From the NCBI GenBank assembly GCA_002803225.1, contig NXFV01001684.1:16571-80570 (forward strand): a stretch of 64,000 nucleotides of DNA. The letters are read 5' to 3'. Both the position numbers and the translations under genes were made by a program. The stretch comes from Gamarada debralockiae. Lineage: Eukaryota; Ascomycota; Leotiomycetes; Helotiales; Hyphodiscaceae. Of this stretch, positions 1-11,719 are shown piece after piece (position 1 is the stretch's first letter; each line of letters begins with the position of its first letter). The notes beneath the pieces are model-generated. The model had not been told where the DNA came from, did not search any database, and saw only the letters and a program-made list of their open reading frames with translations.

Positions 1-1
1 T

Positions 2-316
2 GTCGTGGAGGATCTGATCGGGTTGGAACTTACTATATTTGGTGAGCGGATGAGGCCTGTAGGAAGGAGGAACTAATGCTAACTTTTATTTAGCTCTTAA
101 ATCAGGAAATCGACAAGAGGCGAAGGAATGTTTAGAGATGGTTGCCAGAGGCTTAGTGAAGACGGAGTATAAATTGAGACCAATGGAGGACTTGACGAAG
201 GTGAGTGGAGACCGGAGAAGGATGGGTTTGAAAGAGGGGATGATTGACTTTATTAGATATTTCAAGAGATGGAAACCGGAACGATCAGTGGAAGGGCTGT
301 TCTCGACCTGCGCTGA
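2..316 (+). CDS. Zinc-type alcohol dehydrogenase, C-terminal part (gene enters from the left)
   Basis: Three exons can be read: 2-41, 94-200 and 257-316, with introns 42-93 (GTGAGC...TTTAG) and 201-256 (GTGAGT...TTAG). The joined frame gives a C-terminal stretch with VVEDLIGLELTIF, then KECLEMVARGLVKTEY, then MEDLTKIFQEME and the terminal GRAVLDLR before TGA. This pattern (a 'x-G-x-V-x-T' strand, a 'dvf..m..g...GR.VLdl' end) is the usual C-terminus of medium-chain zinc alcohol dehydrogenases, which oxidise alcohols with NAD(P)+. The catalytic zinc ligands and Rossmann fold lie outside the window, so substrate and cofactor cannot be judged. Its 3' end converges on the ABC transporter gene about 150 bp away. 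Confidence 0.75.
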
Positions 317-463
317 AAACCTTTCATATATTCAAATCTATATAACTTCCTCTACGTACCCTCCCAATTTATCCATGATGAAAGTAAAGCTTTTCATCCA
401 GACAAGCCTCCCATATAAAACTTCTCCAGACCCCTCTCAAACATCCAATCCTCCTATCACCAC

Positions 464-3400
464 TCACTCCATATGGCTCATCATATTCCCCGGTTCCCCT
501 TGCTCAAGAACCTTCCCCTTCCCCAGCACAACTACAAAATCAGCATTCTTCACCGCCTCAACCCGATGCGCAATCGTAATAACAGTACTCTCCCTCATCT
601 CCTCCCTCAGAATCTCCTGAATCCGCATCGCTGTCTCCATATCGATGCTCGCCGTCGCCTCATCCATAACCACAATCGGGCTTCGTCTCAACAACGCTCT
701 CGCCAAGCCCACCAACTGTCTCTGACCTTGGGACAAATTCTTGCCGCCAGTGTCAATGTGCATGTCGAGTGTCCAGTTATGGCGCTGAGCGATTTTCTCG
801 AGGACGGTGGAACATTCGTGGTCGGAGTATTCGTCGAGGGGATCGAGATTTTGACGCATGCTGCCAGGGAAGAGGACAGGTTCTTGTGCAAGAAAGGTAA
901 CACGCTTGCGGAGGGCTTGGGTGTTTACTGTTGAGATGTCTACACCGTCGATTAAGATGCGGCCTGAGACTGGCAGAGTTGTTGCGAGGAGCGAGAGGGC
1001 TAAGGTTGATTTGCCTGAACCGGTACGACCGATCAATGCAGTCGTAGATCCTCCTTTGATTTTGAACGATACCTCTGATATAGCGGGATCGAGATGTGGT
1101 GCATATTGAATTGTTACGTTTTCAAATATAATGTCGCCGCCGAGTGAAGGCCACCACGCTGGTGGATGGACTGATCCGGGAGGCTCCTGCTCCAGATGAA
1201 GTAGTTCGACCACTCGCTCAACTGAAACGAAATCCATTTGAAGTTGGCCGTATTGTTTGCACAGCGCATGTGTTGAGATGACGAACTTCGACGCCGCGGT
1301 TAGGACAAAAGCTGTCAGACCAGGTGAGACCCCAGTGTATAGTGCCAAAGCAGTCAAGACAAACGTCGAGCAAGCTGAAAGATTGTCGAAACGATACATC
1401 AACCACGCTTGGAGGCTCCAGTAGAAGTGATCCATCTTCTGGAAATTATCCGTCACGGCGATGACCCGGTCTTGGAATCGGTACTGGGCGCAAAAAGCGC
1501 GGACCGTTGTGAGACCATCCACGAGGGCTCCGAAGTTCGAGAGCAACGGACTGAGAGACACCATCTCGAGACGACGAAGATTTTGAGATGTTGGGAGGAA
1601 ATGTAGGAAGATGATGACGAATGCAATGGTGAGTCCGATCGCAAAGATGAGAAACAGTGGAGTTACTGAGCCAATAACAACAACTGATGAGATCCAAGCA
1701 ATCGATAGCATTGCGACGTTTTGAAATTGATTGCTGATGTTGCCATCTACGGTGTTGATGTCGGAGGTCAACCGATTCATCAGGCGGCCAACAGGCGTGA
1801 CATCGTAGAAGCGGAATGTAGCGTGGGTGACTTTCGTAACAGCCCTTTCGAAGAGTTCCTTTCCTGCTTTGTAGACGATCACAAGCATAAACCCCTGAGA
1901 TACCAGGAATGCGATCGACTGTGCCGCAGCAATGAGGAAGAACCCAATGAGCCAAGGCCGGATGTTTGTCTCTGGTGACGGCAGTCTATCGAATGGGTTC
2001 GAAGCGACTTGCTCTTCGGGTGAGCCGTACGCTTCACCCCACTGCTTGAGGAACCAGGTTTCTCCAACCTCGATAAGTCGGTATAAAGCCAGGACTACGA
2101 TCAGAACGAACCACCATTTGAGCTTTCCTGCTTTGATGTACTCCCAGTAGACTGAAGCCATGACTCCACCATGTGCCCGATGCTCGTCTTCCATGAACTT
2201 CTCGGGTATGGCAGCAAATTGCTGTTGTGCGGCCTTTCTCTCCTCTTCTTCAGTCGCTTGGTCTGAAGAAGTGACTCTGTGCAACGCATCAGACGAAATG
2301 GAATTCGGGTCAATAACAGTAGCTCGGCCATTAGCTATCTGGACAACTTGTTGTGCCACATTGAGACACAGCTCTGTCCGATGGGTGACCAGAATAGTAG
2401 TACGGTCCTTCATCAAAGGGCCAGATAGACACCTTCGCACGATCATATCCGCAGTCTGATGATCTAAGGCCGAGAGTGGGTCATCAAGAAACAATATTCT
2501 CGAGTTGGAGTAAACTGCTCTCGCTAAAGCGACGCGGGCTCGTTGTCCACCTGAAAGACCAATTCCATTCTCCCCAATCATCGAGAGGTCGCCATGTTTG
2601 AAGTTCGCCATGTCTGGGATGAGAGCGCAGGCATCTAGTACTTGTCTGTACCGAGTTTCGTCGTATGGAGAAGAGAATAGGATGTTCTCCCTGATACTCA
2701 TACTCTGCAACCAGGCAGTTTGAGAGCAGTACCCAACCATCTCGTTTGACCGATGGTATTCGCCATTCTTTTGATCAAGCTCACCAAGCAATGCCTGAAG
2801 CAAGGCGGTCTTGCCAGCGCCCACTTCACCACATACAACCGTAAGCCCAACTGGAAACGAAAGAGTGATGTCGGATAAAACAGGCTCTTCAGCACCAGGC
2901 CAAGCGAACGATGTATTCGTCATTTCAAGCCTAACCTCTGAGCTTTGATTCTGCTCTTCCCCTTCCTCTTTATCGGGTTCTTTCATGAACTCTTCCAGAC
3001 GCTCAACTGCAACTTTTGCATTCAAGAGAACAGTAATGAGGTTCGGTAAATCGCGAAGACTGGATTCGAGCATGCTGAACAACTGCAAGGCAGGAAAGGC
3101 GATATCGACTTGTAAAGGCTGGCCAGCCCAAACAGTGTAGGCGTAAAAAGCCGCAACTGGGAACATACCACTTGAGAAAGTGTTCGTGAAGCTGATCAAG
3201 ATCTTCCAGATACTGGTAATGATTCTGAGATTGAGTTCATGCTGCCTGGATTCCATGATCCGGTTCAGCCAGACATCTTGCCAGCCATAATATCGTAAGT
3301 GTCGGATTGCCTCTACGAGTTGGGAGATCTTGTGGAGTTTGACATCGGTGGCGACTCTTCGTTCCCTTCCCCAACTTAAAAGTGTTCGTGCGATGAGGGC

Positions 3401-4953
3401 ATTGACAGCTTGAGCGAAAAAGACGGTGACTACTCCGATCAAGCATGGCCAGCCTATCAATCTCCAAATCAAGACCACTGACAAGATTAAGCCCAGTGGA
3501 ATTGTAATGAGGAGCGAGAATTCCCAAAATCTTCATGAAGTTAGCGATCACGCTAGACAAGGAATATAAGGATAATTGCCTTTGAGCGACTTCGTAAGCG
3601 TCAAAGCTAAAATTGATGTCAGTTGAAAAACACTCATCGCATTGTTCAAGCTGCGAACTCACCGCATTAGATTCATAATCTTCCCCATTGACGCCAGTTC
3701 TTTGGATTTGTCTGAATTCTTTGCTTTCTTTGAGCGGAAGGGCCTTCCGAGAAAGTCGATCACTTTCGCCCAACATGAGCGATCCAGTTTCTTCGCGATT
3801 CCATTCCCATTCATCTTAGAGTTTTCATCTTGTCTCGCTTTGCTGCTCACACTGACTACTTTTCGAGATAATGTCTTCTCGTACAGCATCGTAATCATTT
3901 CGCCACGAGATCTTTCATATGCTCGCCTTCCAAACCAGAGACTGAAAACAGCCGACTGACTGGCAATCAAACGTACGATAAGTGAAAGGATCGCGTAGGT
4001 CAAGGCCGCACGCCTGGGTGCATCGGGATCTTCCATTGATTGAAGAATCTTTTGCAAAAATACGGGAGCAGAGAAATCTACAAGGCATGAGCCAAGTATT
4101 TGTGGGGTCAAGACCAGGAAACTTACTTGCAAATTGCTCGATAATTGCCAGAATTGATATGATGAAGAGATCAAGTCCGTTGGCATCCAGAAGACGTCTC
4201 AACACAGAGCCCTGCAACTCCCTGAATCGGTCGTGCAGTTTCCTGTGTTGAAACTCATATCCTAGAAACCACACATCGTCGTCATTCAGCTGTCTGGCGT
4301 TGCCTAACGAGATGAGGGGTGCCATCCATGAAACGGTCATCCATTGCCATAGAGTCACATTATCTTCCGGAGTTCGAAGTTCTGATGTTGGAGGACTGAA
4401 TGCTGCACTGATCTCTTTCGAGGACAGACTGGGATCTCGCATGGGCATCAAAAGGATCACGACAATGGCACAAGCCGATGACAGTAAAGCAAAGACTGCA
4501 GGCAAGTCATTAGTCCGTAATATTGGAATGCTGTCGACCAAAATGGTGAATTGCGAGGCGAAGATGCTGATATAGAGAACAAGCAGAGATTTTGGGGTAG
4601 CAGTTGGTCGATATATGGCGATTAGAAGGCAAGCAAAAGCCCAGGATGCGGCGGGATAGATCATCTGGAATCGAAGATTCGGAAGAAAGATGGTGAGCAA
4701 TTGCAGAGCAAGGCCGATGATCGAAACGACCAGTAGCAAAATTGTTGGTCGACCGTACGAAAGTTTGCTTCTTCCGAATAGCTCCTCTTCTTGCTCCTTG
4801 GGTTCTTCGACAAATTTTCGTGACCATCTGGGTGACAGCCAGCCGCGGGGCAAAAGCTGCAGTGCGATAACAAAGACGATGCATATTATAACAACCGCAG
4901 GAATCGCTGCAATAAACGGAAGAGAGCATGGCTCAAAACGAGCGTGAATGGGA
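464..4953 (-). CDS. ABCC (MRP-type) multidrug/conjugate ABC exporter
   Basis: A full-size ABC exporter, predicted to move organic anions or conjugates across the plasma or vacuolar membrane using ATP. Exons (minus): 4953-4127, 4077-3663, 3606-3580, 3530-464. It starts with hydrophobic segments (TMD0-like), then TMD1, NBD1, TMD2, NBD2. NBD1 has Walker A GEVGAGKTAL, signature LSGGQ and Walker B LFLDDPLSALD, with Asp in place of the catalytic Glu, as is usual for ABCC site 1. NBD2 has GRTGSGKSTL, a divergent signature LSQGQ and canonical VMDEATASID. The third exon is only 27 nt and the next intron appears to start with GC; both are needed to obtain the family-typical YEVAQRFWEF. The start codon is not resolved: an acceptor sits at 4954, and the first exon must lie upstream, perhaps near 5026-5163, but no exon there joins in frame. 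Confidence 0.88.
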
Positions 4954-5514
4954 TCCTAGAATTGAATCAATCAACGTTTTTGATATGGAAAGACATTAAT
5001 GAAAAGGGTGAGCGGGGTACTGTACCCAGATACGAGAACATTGAAGTGGATTTTCTTCCCCACTCTGATGACGGTGGAAGCCGGTGACAGCTTCGTTGAC
5101 CTTGAACTGATGATGAAGATATATCCCAGCAGTGGGATCCTGAATTCTAAATTGCTCCATCATTCAATTGCTGCCCCTTTCCTCTTGGCTGCCGCCTTCG
5201 AGAGTGGAGTCACCGCCACACTGTCTCGATTCTCGAAATGGAATGTTCAATGAGTCCCCAGCGTAGTAGAACCCCAACTTTTGACCGTGCGATGATCATT
5301 GGGATGATATCCAAAGCAATAAAGAATGAGTCGGTAGATACAAAGCCAGACCCGAACCTGAGAGCAAGTTGCGCGACGCTACAAGACAGAAGGGAAGGTG
5401 GGGTGAAAGGCGGATTTATCCTTCGCTAAATCCACGCCTGGTGCAGAATTAGTGCAGACCTTGACGGGACTCTTTTCCCAAGAACACCACCATGGGTGAG
5501 ATTGACGGGAATGA
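4954..5514. other. Intergenic/5' region between divergent ABC and HET genes
   Basis: This gap should contain the missing first exon and promoter of the ABC transporter on the minus strand, and the promoter of the HET gene on the plus strand. An ATG at 5163 (minus) opens a frame of about 46 codons ending near a GTACAG donor at 5025, but its phase does not fit the downstream acceptor, so I did not include it. Confidence 0.4.
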
Positions 5515-7500
5515 ATGTATCACATTACCCGACTCCTTTTAATCCGGAGGGGAGGAGGTTTTCTTTGTATTTCGAACCGATACCTATCGACCTCAAGCAC
5601 ACGTCAGCCTTTCAAATACGCGCCTCTTAATCTCAAAAACAACGAGATCAGACTGCTCACTGTGCTACCCCCCAAGCACCCAGACTTTCAAGAATTGCAC
5701 TGCTCTCTCACCCACTCATCACTCGATTCCCAACAAGAATATCACGCCCTCTCGTACACCTGGCGCAATGACGACCTTTACTCGCCTGAGGAAGCCCTCA
5801 CCTACCCCGGAGAATATGCTGAAATCCTGGTTAATGGCGAACGACTAAGGGTTGGCCATAACCTGGCCGCCGCTCTGAGAGCTCGAAGATCTCACAAGTA
5901 TAGAGATATACCTCTTTGGGTGGATGCCATTTCGATCAATCAGAGTGAGACTGCTGAGCGCAGTGAACAGATCTTGCGCATGCGGGATATCTATGCACGT
6001 GCCTCGAAAGTCACGGTTTGGCTTGGTCCAGAGCGGAGGGACAGCCAGAAAGCATTCCAATTCATTGAGATGCTTCACAATCGCTCCAAAGAGTTTGAAG
6101 GTTGGGTCAAAGACCCGTCAACAGGTGGCTGGATGAAAGATAGTTCAGGTTTCGCGACATGGTTCCAGGAGTCGTTGCTGCGACGAAGATATCCTCAAGA
6201 GTGGCAAGCTGTACACCGGCTTTTTCGCCGCACTTGGTGGAAAAGGATCTGGATTGTTCAAGAGATGCTCGCTGCGAGGAATGTGGTGCTGTTCTGTGGA
6301 GATCGCACCTTGGACCCTGTTCATTTGTCTGGGTTTTTCGATCTACTAGTTGCGCAAGGGATAATGTATCTGCCCTTACTTTCGAAACTCGAGGGCATCG
6401 TGCTAGAGTACGACACATTTTCGCTCGCTCGCGCCTATCTACGACAAGAGACTTGGAAGAATGTCTCTCTTCTCCAGGCGCTATACCGGACTGGGATGTC
6501 ACTTTCATCTGAACCACGCGACAAAATCTACGCGGTGCTCAATCTAGCAAACGATGGCCATAAAATTGTTGCTAAGCCTGATTACTCGCTGTCCATCCGT
6601 CAGATCTATATACAGCTGGTCATTTCAATGGTCAAGGAGACGGGACGCCTGGATGTTCTGAGCCTGGCCGGCTTGCCAGTTTACCCCCGAAAACTAGACA
6701 TCAACCTCCCTACCTGGGCACCAGACTGGACTTATCGTGTGACGAGCACGATCAACTCATCAATCGGCGACGTGAAGCCCGTCTGGACAGACAGACACTC
6801 CCAAGCGGTCACAACATTCGCCAACGACTCCGACATTCTAAAAGCCCGCGGCTTCATCATCGACACAATCGACGGCCTCGCTCACTGCATCGGCGGTCCT
6901 GAGAGTGGTGTCTCCAACCACCAACTCCACCAGTCAACTTCCCGCTCCAACCCATACACCGGCTGGGACGCCATTGACGCAATCTGGCGTTCACTGGTCG
7001 CTGATCTCATCTCATGCCATCACAGCTCTTATGAAGCATTAAACCTATTCCTTCGTCAATGCCGCTCCTCTTCCTCCATCAACGCTTCTCTCGTAAAACC
7101 CTATACCTTCACAAATTGGTATAAAATCAACAAATCCCTCGTTGTTGCAGGTAGGACGATTGAGGACTGGGGTAACGACCCAGCAGTACCATGGACCGAT
7201 GATGGAATCGAGTCAGAGGGAAGTGAAACGGATTTATTTTATTATAGGTTGGCATCGCATTGGAGGTCGAGGAGATTTTTTACGACGATGAAGGGGTATG
7301 CGGGGTTGGGTCCTTTGACGAGTAGGCTGGGGGACAAGGTTTGTGTGATCTTGGGGTGCTGTACACCGGTTTTATTGCGTGAGATTGATGGGCATTTTGA
7401 GGTTGTTGGGGAATGTTATGTTCATGGTATTATGCATGGAGAGGCGATGGTAGATCTCGATGCTGGGAAGTACGAGTTGGAGGATTTTGAGATCTGGTGA
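5515..7500 (+). CDS. HET-domain protein (heterokaryon incompatibility type)
   Basis: A single open frame of 661 codons. The HET domain lies at about residues 70-210: YHALSYTWRN, then LVNGERLRVGHNL, LWVDAISINQ, and the IYARASKVTVWLG block that closes the core. The C-terminal part ends with the arrangement common in HET proteins (GLGPLTSRLGDKVCVILG, then VVGECYVHGIMHGEA). HET domains act in non-self recognition and can trigger cell death when activated; they are related to TIR folds. The first about 35 residues (rich in Arg and hydrophobic residues) may not be coding; the real start could be the region just before QPFKYAPL. No intron is needed. With the NLR at the right end, this is one of two candidate immunity/incompatibility genes here. 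Confidence 0.85.
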   Translation: MYHITRLLLIRRGGGFLCISNRYLSTSSTRQPFKYAPLNLKNNEIRLLTVLPPKHPDFQELHCSLTHSSLDSQQEYHALSYTWRNDDLYSPEEALTYPGEYAEILVNGERLRVGHNLAAALRARRSHKYRDIPLWVDAISINQSETAERSEQILRMRDIYARASKVTVWLGPERRDSQKAFQFIEMLHNRSKEFEGWVKDPSTGGWMKDSSGFATWFQESLLRRRYPQEWQAVHRLFRRTWWKRIWIVQEMLAARNVVLFCGDRTLDPVHLSGFFDLLVAQGIMYLPLLSKLEGIVLEYDTFSLARAYLRQETWKNVSLLQALYRTGMSLSSEPRDKIYAVLNLANDGHKIVAKPDYSLSIRQIYIQLVISMVKETGRLDVLSLAGLPVYPRKLDINLPTWAPDWTYRVTSTINSSIGDVKPVWTDRHSQAVTTFANDSDILKARGFIIDTIDGLAHCIGGPESGVSNHQLHQSTSRSNPYTGWDAIDAIWRSLVADLISCHHSSYEALNLFLRQCRSSSSINASLVKPYTFTNWYKINKSLVVAGRTIEDWGNDPAVPWTDDGIESEGSETDLFYYRLASHWRSRRFFTTMKGYAGLGPLTSRLGDKVCVILGCCTPVLLREIDGHFEVVGECYVHGIMHGEAMVDLDAGKYELEDFEIW

Positions 7501-7870
7501 TTCCGAGCCAAGTCCATTGGAGCGATGAACGCCGAGCCACCCAGCAGTAACGAGGGAAGTCAAGAACCATTTTGTATACATATTATTGTAACTACGGGTC
7601 CCGAGACCGAAAGTATATAACCTAGATCTGTACAATCGTACAAACAAGCATCCCCAACACCAGAGTGATGCTTTCGTTCCTTCCCAAGCCGGACACCGAA
7701 TCTCAATATTTCAAACAATCCCCCAAGTCGGTACAAGGAGGAATCTCCATACACAGAAACAAATCATACAAAGAAACGTCCATTCCAGCCGTCATCTCAT
7801 AATCACACAATACTTACAAAAGGAAATACATCCCAGAATCGAGAAGAAGTGAAACCCATGCTAAAACGCA
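7501..7870. other. Convergent intergenic region
   Basis: Spacer between the 3' ends of the HET gene and the DNA polymerase gamma gene. Moderately AT-rich, probably both 3' UTRs. I see no gene, repeat or RNA here. Confidence 0.5.
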
Positions 7871-10800
7871 TCACCACCTGGGTCTGGGACGAGCGGCAGC
7901 CTGTCTTTCCCAACCCCAACTCTTGCTTTTGTTATCGTGCGGGAATCCATTCTTGAATTTACTGCCTCCAAGAATATCAGACACGATCATCGGCTCCTCC
8001 ATCAACTCCGCGCTGGCCTGATAATGGAAATTATTCTTTGGGCGGACCCTTCTCCCCGTCGATTTCGGCGTTTCTCCTTCAGTCAACTTGCGTTGGTCTT
8101 TAATAATATCCCTCAATTCCTTATCATCGGCTGTGATTTGCGCTTTCAAGAAATTGACATCGTAGGTTTTTTGCAGGGATTCCATGACTGGTATTCGTTT
8201 TGTGTATTGGATTGCTGAGAGATTTGGGGGATGCGTGGGGATAATGGATGGATCGAGACGGGAAGATGGAAGGGCGAGGAGGGATGTTATGTCAAGGGAT
8301 TCGCCGTGTGGGATTTTCTGTTCGTGAGAAGGAGTGACACAATCCATATCCACCTCCTTCCTCAAAACATGATCGATATCGACCGCCGAGAAATATGCGC
8401 ACGCTTGCGGTAAATCATTGATCCCCATCTGCTGCGAAAACATTGCTCTCGTCCAAACATTAGAAACCTGTAACGCCATCGCTGCGCGATACTTATCCTC
8501 TTCTTTCACCAAGTAGCGGATTTCGTCGTGCACGGTGATAGCGAGTCGGGCATCGATGTTGAAGCGGCGGATGAGATAATCCATGGAGATGATGAGGAGG
8601 TGCAGGTAATCGACGCCAGAAGATTGGATCGCCCAATTGATACGCGAAGTCATGAAGCCGCCTTTGTTGATGAAGCGACTCATGAGCGCTTCTGTGATTC
8701 CGGCTCCGAGAACGGGGGTCCGGGGACGTTCTTGCTCGGCGAATTCTTCGAGTTTGTTGAAGACGAAACTTTCGGTTCCGCCTCGCCAGAAGGCGCTCTT
8801 GTGCAACGTCTTCCGATTGGTTTTGGTACCTTTGGTAGCTTTGTACAGATTGGATGCTACTTTCGCCGTCTCGGCTTCGGAGAGAGAGGGGTTGAATTGG
8901 CGCAGGAGAGTGGATGCGAATTTCAGACCGGCACCGTAGATTCTACCGTAGTTGAAGACTTTTGCGTCGTTTCGGGTGATTCCTAGAATTGACGCTGTCC
9001 GAGAGTGGAGGTCGGTCCCGGCGGCTTTGGTTCCTTCTAATGTCATAAACCCTACTGCGTTACCGCCGTGCAACTTGAATTGTGCGTCCCCGACTAGACT
9101 GGCGATCCAGAGCTCTTCGGAGTCGACGTCGGCTCCGACGAAGCAGTATCCTGGAGGAGCTTTGACCATTGACTTGAGTTCGGAACCGACACGGTTGTTC
9201 TTAGCGTTGCTAGCTGTAAGCCAGGTGTTTTCGACTGCCCTTCGGGTTACTGTTCCCATGGGAATGACTTGTGGTAGGATGTAACCTATTTCTGGGTCTC
9301 CAACTTGATCAGGTCCCTTTGCTCCATCGCTTTCGTACACCACCATCTGCGACATGATTCTATCTCTTGCGCTGATCCAGTATGAGCAGGACGCATTCAT
9401 GTCCAAAGCTTCTTTCGCATATTCATATTCGGATGAAAGTATACCTTTCTCGAAGTATGGTAAATAGCTCTTCGCCATTGGATTCGCACAACGAGCAGTG
9501 GGACCATCCTTGTGGGGTATCTTGAAATATACCCCATCTCTATCATCTCGCAGTGCAAGATCGTTCTCATCAAAAGCAGTACACTCTTGCATTTGCTTCT
9601 GATTATATTTTTGGGCGTCCGCGACTGGGACTCGAAAAGTCCATCCATATTTGTCCGACCATACCAAAGGATTTCCATCCCATGCCAGACGTAGAAGCAA
9701 TGGCGCAACTCGAGTTCGAACGGATAGTCCAATAGGGCCGTCCTTCTTGATGAAGAGATCCTTGTACCATTGAGGCATTCCGGGCATTTTCTGCCTTGCA
9801 GCTGGTCGTGGAGGATCATTCTTCTTCTTTCCTTTCACCATCTTGACTTCTTGCCCAGACCAGTCCAGTTGTCGAAGCCATGGATCATTACTCCATTTTT
9901 CTTCATCCTTCTTAATCTTCAAAGCCTCCTCGGTAAGACCTATCAGTCTTTCTTGCACCGCATCGGACAACTTGTGATATGTTGCTTCTGCATTTGCAAT
10001 ATATGACTCCCAGGATTTGTCCACGGGTAGGATGACCGAAGATAGATGTCGAAGAGCCGCAAAACTGACTGGATGGGGGCAGACTTCGAGAAAGTTTGGG
10101 AACACAATCTTGTAAACTCGATGGGTGACCGCAACATCGGCCGCACAGTAATCCAGCAGTTCATCAAGTTTTTCCCGCACCCCTGCCCTGTCCAGCTCTC
10201 CAAATTGATCCCTTTGCGCCTTGTCGATGGTAACATCTAGATGGAATTTCGCAACATCCCGTAATGAGTTGACCGAACTCCTACCAACCCATAACTCCTC
10301 CTCTTCTTCAGTCAAATCCTTATTTCCCAGCAGATTCGCTAACTCCGCATTATCCGTCTCCCCTGCAATCTTGTCCCTCAACTCTCGATTTTTCCTGTGT
10401 TTCATCCATGTCGGTCTCTGCCTCGAACACATGCCATTCACAGCCACATGCAGCGACATGGTATCTAGGAAATTGTTCTTCGACTGATTGATATCGTACT
10501 CCTCAGCAATCCGCGCACGGTCATACCCGATGTTATGTCCCACGATAATCCTCGGCTGAGTGGGGTCTCCAAGAGGAATAAGGTGCCTGTCATTCTCTGA
10601 TTCTCCCAGCAACCAAGGTGATAACCATGCATACCAATTCGTAGGACCAACCGCGCATGCCATCACCGCAAATGAAGTCTCTTTCCACATGACCTCAGTA
10701 TCGAAACATAGCATTTCCTCCTGTGGCGCATCCACTGCCTCCGTCCTTCCATCGGGGTAGTATTTCGTCCATCCACTTCTCCGTACCCATTTCCTCGGTT

Positions 10801-11334
10801 TAGGAGGAGCATTCGCTCTTGTAAATTGCTTCGCGTTTGTGAGGTATGGTTCTGCAGCATCGAGACCGAGTTTATAAAAGTGTTCGTCGAGAGTCGTGCC
10901 TTGAAGCTCCGGGAGGTCAAAGGATATCGGAGGAGTGTTGTCTGTATTCTTTCCTAGTAACTCATGCCGCCGTAGATGATCTCTCGACAGATCGATAAGC
11001 TCTTGAGGGGGAGGACAGGGTTTTTCGGGGAAGAGCTGGGAGTAAACATGGCTGCTGAGTTGCTGGACCCCTATCTCATTGAACCGTGCTTTCGAAGATT
11101 CTAGGCATCCGTTAACATTCCAGGCCGGGATCTCAAAGAAGTGTTATCCTTACTCGACAGCGACCTAGAATCCGTAGACGTATCTTCATCTACTATCTCC
11201 ACTTCGGTGGCGTATCCTCGCCATCGAATAGAGGATATGGATGACTCCTGACGACGATGCGCCCGATGCTTTGCAAGCTTAACAAAGCTTGCGCATGGCC
11301 TGCTCGAACGACCAGCGCGTATTGTTTGAAGCAT
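7871..11334 (-). CDS. MIP1: Mitochondrial DNA polymerase gamma catalytic subunit
   Basis: Replicates mitochondrial DNA. Two exons: 11334-11154 and 11100-7871, with a 53-bp intron (GTAAGG, TTAAC branch, CTAG); the product is 1136 residues. The N-terminus is rich in Arg, Ser and Ala with almost no acids for the first 40 residues, as expected for a mitochondrial presequence. The exonuclease domain starts at MLCFDTEV (motif I), with further motifs GHNIGYDRARI and YCAADV. The family A polymerase motifs are GADVDSEELWIAS (A), RNDAKVFNYGRIYGAG (B) and VHDEIR (C). A non-conserved, basic C-terminal extension of about 200 residues ends in RPRPRW, as fungal Mip1 proteins often have. All catalytic Asp/Glu residues are present. 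This is a housekeeping gene and gives no sign of transfer. Confidence 0.95.
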
Positions 11335-11719
11335 ACTATGAATGAAAGAAGCTTATTAAAACATTATATGTGTTGCTGGACATTTCTCAGACTTCGAATG
11401 TCATTGTCGTGATGCTCTTTCAGGTGGTGCAGAAACGGCATGGCAGCCCAATGCAGCACTCTTTCAGCCCCCTGCAGCTTCCCCCTAATCGATAAGCGGA
11501 CCATCGGCTCGGCTTTTCAGGCACTATTTCCGTCATTGATTACGGACGCTGGCGGTGGTGGATTTTGTGTGCCCGCCTCTGGGACGACAACAAAGCGCGA
11601 CACCACTCTCTTTAATTCTTTTCTTTCGTCTGACATATATTTCGAGTGAATCCCTCCAAGCACAGTCAATTAATCATTTCTTCCCAAATATACATCAGAT
11701 AATACTCGGAAATCCCGCC

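Noticed and set aside
138..620. 160-codon plus-strand open frame
   Set aside because: It begins inside the alcohol dehydrogenase C-terminus and runs through an intron into the antisense of the ABC gene.
5026..5163. Candidate first exon of the ABC transporter (MEQFRIQDPT...)
   Set aside because: It ends at a plausible donor, but its phase does not match the acceptor at 4954.
8528..8986. Plus-strand open frame opposite polymerase gamma
   Set aside because: Antisense shadow of the conserved polymerase domain, with no family likeness of its own.
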